10,926 nt of DNA, taken from contig CAYRXO010000124.1 in the NCBI GenBank assembly GCA_964428215.1, forward strand, positions 1 to 10,926. The letters run 5' to 3'. This document shows, one piece after another, positions 6,283 to 10,926 of this stretch. A program made the position numbers and the translations under genes. Source of the stretch: Accumulibacter sp964428215 (GTDB lineage: Bacteria > Pseudomonadota > Gammaproteobacteria > Burkholderiales > Rhodocyclaceae). How positions within the stretch are numbered: position 1 is the stretch's first letter; each line of letters starts with the position of its first letter. Under the pieces are notes generated by a model, which worked only from the letters and a program-made list of their open reading frames with translations, did not search any database and had not been told where the DNA came from.

Positions 6283-7107
6283 GTGGATCTCCTGCTTCTG
6301 CTGAAAGCCTTCATTCTCGGGGTCGTCGAAGGGATCACCGAGTTTTTGCCGGTGTCGTCGACCGGCCACCTGATCCTCGCCGGCGATCTGCTTGATTTCA
6401 ACGACGAGCGCGGCAAGCTGTTCGAGATCGTCATTCAATCCGGCGCCATCCTTGCCGTCTGCTGGGAGTATCGGCAGAAGATCATCGAAGTGGTCTGCGG
6501 TCTGCCGCGCGACATCGCGGCGCAGCGCTTCGCGCTCAACCTGTTGATCGCCTTTCTGCCGCTGGCGGTGATCGGGCTGCTCTACGGCAAGTCGATCAAG
6601 GCACTGCTGTTCAATGCGCCGGTGGTGGCGACGGCGTTCATCGTCGGCGGCCTGATCATCCTGTGGGCCGAGCGCCGCGAACACCGCATCCGCGTGCAGA
6701 GCGTCGATGCCCTGTCGGCTGGCGACGCCTTGCTGCTCGGGCTGGCGCAGGCGCTGGCGCTGATTCCCGGCACTTCGCGCTCCGGTGCGACGATCATCGG
6801 CGGCCTGCTCTTTGGTTTGTCGCGGCGTGCGGCGACCGAATTTTCCTTTTTCCTGGCCATCCCGACGCTGATCGGCGCGACGATCTATCAGTTGTACAAG
6901 GAACGGGCGCTGCTTTCGCTCGACGATCTCGGCATGTGGGTCGTCGGTTTCGTCGCCGCCTTCGTGTCGGCGTTCTGGGCCGTGCGCGGTCTGTTGCGCT
7001 TCATCAGCACGCACGATTTTTCCTTGTTCGCCTGGTATCGCATCGCTTTCGGCCTCGTGGTGCTGGCCACCTGGCATTTCGGCTGGGTTTCGTGGACGGC
7101 GGGCTGA
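6283..7107 (+). CDS. uppP: Undecaprenyl-diphosphate phosphatase (BacA/UppP)
   Basis: The 274-residue inner-membrane protein is a clear UppP/BacA, which dephosphorylates undecaprenyl diphosphate to recycle the lipid carrier for peptidoglycan and other envelope polymers; high levels give bacitracin resistance. The first signature EGITEFLPVSSTGHLI (residues 16-31) carries the catalytic-site Glu16 and Glu20, Ser26 and His29. The second, PGTSRSGATI (162-171), carries Arg166, equivalent to the essential Arg174 of the E. coli protein. Several hydrophobic helices (for example 84-101, 112-129, 219-237, 252-269) fit the known fold, and the length is normal. The start is GTG, forced by an in-frame TAG at 6253-6255 with no ATG before the conserved region; AAAG at 6273-6276 is a weak ribosome binding site. 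Its stop overlaps the yqiA start by one base (TGATG). Confidence 0.97.
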   Translation: MDLLLLLKAFILGVVEGITEFLPVSSTGHLILAGDLLDFNDERGKLFEIVIQSGAILAVCWEYRQKIIEVVCGLPRDIAAQRFALNLLIAFLPLAVIGLLYGKSIKALLFNAPVVATAFIVGGLIILWAERREHRIRVQSVDALSAGDALLLGLAQALALIPGTSRSGATIIGGLLFGLSRRAATEFSFFLAIPTLIGATIYQLYKERALLSLDDLGMWVVGFVAAFVSAFWAVRGLLRFISTHDFSLFAWYRIAFGLVVLATWHFGWVSWTAG

Positions 7108-7679
7108 TGGCTCAGGCGGGCATCGTTTATCTGCACGGCTTCTGTTCGTCGCCGGCGTCGTGGAAGGCGCGCCTGCTCGCCGAGCATCTCGCGTCGCTCG
7201 GCCTCGGCGATCGCTTTCTCTGCCCGACCTTGTCGCCGGTGCCGCAGCAGGCGATCGAAGACGTCGAGGATTTGCTGCAGCGCGCCGAACGGCCGTTGAC
7301 GCTGGTCGGCAGTTCGCTCGGCGGCTATTACGCCAGTTGGCTGGCCGAGAAATACGATCTGCGCGCCGTGCTGATCAACCCGGCCGTGCAGGCGCCCGCG
7401 CTGCTCGCCGGCCTGGTCGGCGAACACGCCAATTTCCATAGCGGCGAAAAATTCACCTTCACCGCCGAACACGCCGAACAGTTGCGTGCGCTGTCGCCGC
7501 TGGCGGTGACGCCGTCGCGCTATCTGCTGCTGGTCGAAAGCGGCGACGAGGTGCTCGACTATCGGCTGGCCGTCACGCGCTTCGCCGGCTGCCGGCAGAC
7601 GATCGTGCACGGTGGCGATCACAGCTTCGCCAGTTTCGCGTCCGTGCTGCCGCAGATCGTCGATTTCTGCCGCTTATAG
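7107..7679 (+). CDS. yqiA: YqiA-type alpha/beta-hydrolase esterase
   Basis: The 190-residue protein has the compact alpha/beta-hydrolase fold of YqiA/UPF0227 esterases, which cleave short-chain acyl esters in vitro and whose physiological substrate is unknown. IVYLHGFCSSPASWKA (6-21) is the family start with the oxyanion-hole His-Gly. GSSLGGYYA (68-76) is the nucleophile elbow with Ser70. Asp147 in ESGDEVLDY and His172 in HGGDHSFASF complete the catalytic triad. Length is as in E. coli YqiA (193). The ATG overlaps the uppP stop (TGATG), pointing to coupled translation, and the ribonuclease gene follows after eight bases. In E. coli yqiA sits near parE; here it travels with the RNB gene, an arrangement I associate with Rhodocyclales and relatives. 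Confidence 0.93.
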   Translation: MAQAGIVYLHGFCSSPASWKARLLAEHLASLGLGDRFLCPTLSPVPQQAIEDVEDLLQRAERPLTLVGSSLGGYYASWLAEKYDLRAVLINPAVQAPALLAGLVGEHANFHSGEKFTFTAEHAEQLRALSPLAVTPSRYLLLVESGDEVLDYRLAVTRFAGCRQTIVHGGDHSFASFASVLPQIVDFCRL

Positions 7680-7687
7680 TCGCCGCG

Positions 7688-9601
7688 ATGCATCTGTTAT
7701 TCGAAGAGGACGGCGCCTTTCGCGTCGCGACGATCGTCAGCGACAACGACAGTTCGCTGCAGGTCGAAACGGCCTCCGGCAAGCGCAGCAAGATCAAGGC
7801 GGCGAACGTCTTGCTGCGTTTCGGCGATCCGTCGCCGAGCATGCTGCTCGAACAGGCCGAAGTGCTGGCGGCAGCCATCGAGCCCGATTTCCTCTGGGAA
7901 TGCCTCGGCGACGACGATTTCTCGTTTTCCGAGATCGCCGACGATTACGTCGGCCACCCGGCGAACGCCGTCGAGGCGACCAGTCTGCTGCTCGCCTTGC
8001 ACGCCGCGCCGATGTACTTCCATCGCAAAGGCAAGGGCCGCTACCGCAAGGCACCGGCCGCCATCCTGCAGGCGGCGCTGGCCGGTCTCGAGAAGAAGCG
8101 CTTGCAGGCGCTGGCCATCGAACGCATGGTCGACAAGTTGAAGGCATTCACCTTGCCGGCCGAGTTCGTGCCGCTGCTCGAGTCGTTGCTGCACAAACCC
8201 GACCGCAATCGCGGCGAGACCAAGGCCTTGGAAGCGGCGTGTCAGCAGACCGGTTTGACGGCGGTGCAGTTGCTCGCCAGGTGCGGTGCCATTCCGTCGC
8301 CGTACGCGTTTCACGTGCAGCGTTTTCTCTGCGAGCAGTTCGCCCACGGGACGGCGTTTCCATCGACGCCGCCGCTCGTGCTGGCCGACGATCTGCCGCG
8401 CGCGCCGGTACAAGCCTTTTCGATCGACGACGCGGCGACGACCGAAATCGACGACGCTTTTTCCCTGCAGACCTTGCCAGGCATCGGCTGGCGGGTCGGC
8501 ATCCATATCGCAGCGCCGGCGCTGGCCGTCGCCCCCGGTTCGCCGGTCGATCTGATCGCCCGCCAACGCCTGTCGACGGTCTATCTGCCCGGCGACAAGA
8601 TCACCATGTTGCCGGAAGCGGTGGTCGATCGCTTCACGCTCGCCGGCGGCCGCGATTGCCCCGCTATATCGTTATACCTGAGCGTAACGCCCGATCTGGA
8701 AATCGTCAGCCACGAAACGCGCGTCGAAATCGTGCCGGTGGTCGCCAATCTGCGCCATCACGATCTCGAACCGCTGTTCAACGAGCAGACGATTGCCGCC
8801 GGGTTGCGCGATTTCGCTTTCCGCGACGAGTTGCTCACCCTCTGGCAACTGGCCAACGCCTGCGAAGGTCACCGCGGCAAGCCGTCGGCCTTGCCGGGCC
8901 TGCTCGATTACAACTTTCACATCGACGGCGATCTGAACGACCCGGATGCCTGCCGGGTGCACATCGCCTTGCGGCCGCGCGGCAGCCCGCTCGACAAGCT
9001 GGTCGCCGAAATGATGATCGTCGCCAACAGTACCTGGGGCGGCTTGCTCGCCGAAAAGGGCGTCGCAGCGATCTATCGCGTGCAGACCGGCGGCAAGGTG
9101 CGCATGAGCACGGCGCCGCAGGCGCACGAGGGGCTGGGCGTCAAGCAATATGCCTGGTCGTCGTCACCCTTGCGCCGCTACGTCGACCTGCTCAATCAGT
9201 GGCAACTGCTCGCCGCGCTGCGCGGTGAATCGCCGCCGTTCGCCAACCGTTCGGAAATCCTCTTTGCGGCGATGCGCGATTTCGAGCTGACCTACGCCGC
9301 CTACGCCGATTTTCAGCGCAACATGGAGCGCTACTGGTGTCTGCGCTGGCTGCGCCAGGAGGGGCGGCAGAGCATCGACGCGACGCTCGTGCGCGACAAT
9401 CTGCTGCGCCTCGACGGTCTGCCGCTGCTGCAGAAAGTCTCCTCCCTGCCCGATCTGAAACCCGGGCAGCGCGTGCGCCTGGGTATCGAAGCGATCGACT
9501 ATCTGACGCTCGAACTGAGTTGTCGCCATCTCGAGACCTTGGCCGACGATGTGCCGCCCGTGGGCGACGACGAAAGTGCCGCGGCAGGCGGGGCGCCATG
9601 A
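7688..9601 (+). CDS. RNB-domain (RNase II family) 3'-5' exoribonuclease
   Basis: A 637-residue RNase II/R superfamily protein, expected to degrade single-stranded RNA from the 3' end in the cytoplasm. The first ~60 residues form a small beta-rich domain (MHLLFEEDGAFRVATIVS) unlike the cold-shock domains of E. coli RNase II and R. The catalytic RNB domain spans about 242-515. It has the metal-site block FSIDDAATTEIDDAFSL (244-260), with Asp247, Glu253, Asp255 and Asp256 at the positions of E. coli Asp201, 207, 209 and 210, and the closing motif SPLRRYVDLLNQWQL (493-507). Residues about 560-615 (LKPGQRVRLGIEAIDYLTLEL) look like an S1-type RNA-binding end. The TEIDDA version of the active site is characteristic of the cyanobacterial/organellar-like branch rather than classical RNase R. 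The ATG follows the yqiA stop by eight bases; no strong ribosome binding site is seen, so coupling is likely. Confidence 0.93.
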   Translation: MHLLFEEDGAFRVATIVSDNDSSLQVETASGKRSKIKAANVLLRFGDPSPSMLLEQAEVLAAAIEPDFLWECLGDDDFSFSEIADDYVGHPANAVEATSLLLALHAAPMYFHRKGKGRYRKAPAAILQAALAGLEKKRLQALAIERMVDKLKAFTLPAEFVPLLESLLHKPDRNRGETKALEAACQQTGLTAVQLLARCGAIPSPYAFHVQRFLCEQFAHGTAFPSTPPLVLADDLPRAPVQAFSIDDAATTEIDDAFSLQTLPGIGWRVGIHIAAPALAVAPGSPVDLIARQRLSTVYLPGDKITMLPEAVVDRFTLAGGRDCPAISLYLSVTPDLEIVSHETRVEIVPVVANLRHHDLEPLFNEQTIAAGLRDFAFRDELLTLWQLANACEGHRGKPSALPGLLDYNFHIDGDLNDPDACRVHIALRPRGSPLDKLVAEMMIVANSTWGGLLAEKGVAAIYRVQTGGKVRMSTAPQAHEGLGVKQYAWSSSPLRRYVDLLNQWQLLAALRGESPPFANRSEILFAAMRDFELTYAAYADFQRNMERYWCLRWLRQEGRQSIDATLVRDNLLRLDGLPLLQKVSSLPDLKPGQRVRLGIEAIDYLTLELSCRHLETLADDVPPVGDDESAAAGGAP

Positions 9602-9676
9602 AAATCGTCCGACGACCCGGCAATCCGTCCACATCGTTTACGCGCGGGCCTGGCGGTGATTCGTGCAGACAAGACT

Positions 9677-9706
9677 TTGATTCTGCATGGTGATCGAAAC
9701 TAAAAT
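9677..9706 (+). promoter_or_regulatory. Sigma-70-type promoter ahead of the TonB-family gene
   Basis: TTGATT (9677-9682) and TAAAAT (9701-9706) are separated by 18 bases, with four of six and five of six matches to the -35 and -10 consensus. The predicted start near 9713 gives a leader of about 43 bases to the GTG at 9756. The 154-base gap between the ribonuclease and tonB has no other gene, and no clear terminator. A Fur box was looked for and not found. Confidence 0.6.
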
Positions 9707-9755
9707 ATCAGTGTTAATCCGTGTGACAACGTAACTCGAGAGGCAAGCGATTGAA

Positions 9756-10640
9756 GTGAAAGAGGGAGAAAACGCTCGGCCCGTCGTCAATTTCGGCAGC
9801 ACCTTTCTCTGGCCGGCGATCCTGCTGTCCGTGGCGGTACATGGTTTGCTGTTGAGCCTGCATTTCCGCTTTCCCGAGGCCAGCAAGGCTTTTCGCGACC
9901 ATGCGCTGGACATCATCCTGGTCAATAGCCGCTCGGCGACCAAACCGGCGGATGCGCAGGCGCAGGCGCAGGCGGACATAGACGGCGGCGGCAATTCCGA
10001 AGAAAACCGGCGTGCCAAGACCCCCTTGCCCGCCGCGCCCAAACAGCAACCGGGCGATGAACTCGATCGATCGCGTAAACGCGTGCAGGAACTCGAAGCG
10101 CGGCAACAACATCTGGCGACGCAATCGCGCAGCAAGCAGCGCGTCGTGCCGAGCGAGAACAAGGAAATCCAGCCGGAAACGGCGCAACCCTCGACATCCG
10201 GCATCGATCTGGCGGATTCATCGCTGGCCATGATCCGCCAGCAGGGCGAAATCGCCAAGGAGATCGACGAGTACAACAAACGGCCACGCAAAACCTTTAT
10301 CGGTACGCGCGCCAGTGCGGTCAGTCATGCGCAGTACATCGAGGACTGGCGAGCGAAGGTCGAACGCATCGGCACGCTCAACTATCCGAGCGAAGCGCGC
10401 GGCAAACTGTACGGTAAGCTGATTATGACCATCAGCATCCGCAAAGACGGCAGCCTGGAAAATGTCGAAATCAATGAATCATCGGGCCACAAGATCCTCG
10501 ACGACGCAGCGCGGCGCATCGTGCGCATGGGGGCGCCCTACGGCGCCTTCCCGCCGGCCATGCGCCAGGAGACCGGCGACATCATCGTTTTCGTGCGCAC
10601 ACTGACCTTCACCCAGCGCGACAGCGTCGCCACCAAGTGA
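9756..10640 (+). CDS. TonB-family energy transducer-like protein
   Basis: A 294-residue protein with TonB layout: a short cytoplasmic N-terminus, a single membrane anchor (about 17-37, FLWPAILLSVAVHGLLLSLHF), a long periplasmic linker, and a C-terminal TonB domain (about 207-286) with LNYPSEARGKLYGKLIMTISIRKDGSL and a SSGHKILDDAARRIV helix. The membrane segment keeps the Ser/His pattern (Ser25, His29) seen in TonB helices that contact ExbB/ExbD. TonB proteins transmit proton-motive force to outer-membrane receptors. The linker (60-190) is rich in Gln, Ala, Lys, Arg and Glu, with a predicted coiled-coil-like part (101-125), instead of the usual Pro-Lys/Pro-Glu repeats, and no exbB/exbD is nearby. 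The start is GTG; an in-frame TAA at 9732-9734 limits extension, and GAGAGG (9738-9743) is a rather distant ribosome binding site. The stop overlaps the aroE start (TGATG). Confidence 0.85.
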   Translation: MKEGENARPVVNFGSTFLWPAILLSVAVHGLLLSLHFRFPEASKAFRDHALDIILVNSRSATKPADAQAQAQADIDGGGNSEENRRAKTPLPAAPKQQPGDELDRSRKRVQELEARQQHLATQSRSKQRVVPSENKEIQPETAQPSTSGIDLADSSLAMIRQQGEIAKEIDEYNKRPRKTFIGTRASAVSHAQYIEDWRAKVERIGTLNYPSEARGKLYGKLIMTISIRKDGSLENVEINESSGHKILDDAARRIVRMGAPYGAFPPAMRQETGDIIVFVRTLTFTQRDSVATK

Positions 10641-10926
10641 TGCGCGACCAGTACGCCGTCTTCGGCAACCCGATCGCGCACAGCAAATCGCCGCAGATTC
10701 ATGCCGCTTTCGCCACGCAATGCGCGCAGGACCTGCGCTATACGGCAATCCTTGCGCCGCTCGACGGCTTCGCGGCAGCGATCGCCGGATTCATCGCCGC
10801 CGGTGGCCGTGGCGCTAACGTCACCGTACCGTTCAAAGAGGAAGCTTTTCGGCTGGCGACGCGGCTCAGCGAGCGGGCGCGGATCGCCGGCGCTTTCTCG
10901 TCTACTGCCTCGCCCTGCCGCTCCTC
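10640..10926 (+). CDS. aroE: Shikimate dehydrogenase, N-terminal part (truncated by window end)
   Basis: The 95 complete codons cover the substrate-binding half of AroE, which reduces 3-dehydroshikimate to shikimate with NADPH in chorismate and aromatic amino-acid synthesis. YAVFGNPIAHSKSP (5-18) holds the two shikimate-binding serines (15 and 17). GANVTVPFKEEAF (58-70) holds the catalytic Lys66 and Asn60. LATRLSERARIAGA (72-85) follows the family. The next residues should read like VNTL, but the sequence continues FSSTASPCRSS, so similarity ends at about base 10895. The ATG shares its A with the TonB stop codon (TGATG), implying coupled translation. Full-length AroE is about 270-280 residues. 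Confidence 0.93.
   Translation, partial: MRDQYAVFGNPIAHSKSPQIHAAFATQCAQDLRYTAILAPLDGFAAAIAGFIAAGGRGANVTVPFKEEAFRLATRLSERARIAGAFSSTASPCRS

Noticed and set aside
7697..8566. 289-codon minus-strand open frame inside the RNB gene
   Set aside because: It is antisense to well-conserved ribonuclease sequence and has Arg/Gln/Gly-rich shadow composition.
9691..9710. TGAT...ATCA arms around the tonB -10 as a Fur or FNR box
   Set aside because: Only four bases match on each side and the arms fit neither the Fur consensus nor FNR half-site spacing.
1..10926. CRISPR arrays, tRNA/rRNA genes, insertion sequences, prophage or a complete novel defence system
   Set aside because: I saw no spaced direct repeats, no tRNA-like or rRNA-like segments, no transposase or integrase motifs. 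Apart from the TIR remnant, all intact genes belong to known housekeeping families.

Overview
The window is GC-rich, tightly packed chromosomal DNA. Codon choice, gene families and gene order (RNB-family ribonuclease, then a TonB-type protein, then aroE; a free-standing YqiA esterase; ComEC; an FNR/ANR-type promoter for a di-haem peroxidase) suggest a betaproteobacterium, most likely of the Rhodocyclales kind. That placement is inferred from family resemblance, not from a search. Both ends cut genes: the peroxidase is missing its C-terminus at base 1 and aroE is cut at base 10926.

Left part, minus strand (1-4249). A periplasmic di-haem cytochrome c peroxidase (565 down to 1) sits behind a well-formed promoter: a perfect 14-bp FNR/ANR-like palindrome (632-645), a -10 element at 605-610, and spacing right for class II activation. 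Next is the DNA-uptake channel gene comEC (3114 down to 796). Upstream of it, 3115-3643 holds no gene I can support, only two inverted repeats and a short unrecognised open frame. Then comes a remnant of a TIR-domain gene (4249 down to 3644) that lacks the first half of the TIR fold and any good start codon.

Right part, plus strand (4416-10926). The thiol peroxidase gene tpx is followed by a hairpin-rich 196-bp gap ending in a clear intrinsic terminator, only 13 bases before an IclR-family regulator. The regulator overlaps a small eight-cysteine YkgJ-type protein that starts at GTG. Then uppP (undecaprenyl-diphosphate phosphatase), the esterase yqiA and an RNB-domain ribonuclease lie in a compact run with a 1-base overlap and an 8-base gap. 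A promoter at 9677-9706 leads into a TonB-family protein, whose stop overlaps the start of aroE (shikimate dehydrogenase).

Functionally this is mostly housekeeping: peroxide defence (Ccp in the periplasm, Tpx in the cytoplasm), cell-envelope lipid-carrier recycling (UppP), RNA decay (RNB), DNA uptake (ComEC), and energy transduction plus aromatic amino-acid synthesis (TonB, AroE). I found no intact novel system. The points most worth a second look are the truncated TIR gene with its unexplained flank, the structured tpx-iclR leader region, and the abrupt loss of AroE similarity in the last ~30 bases.
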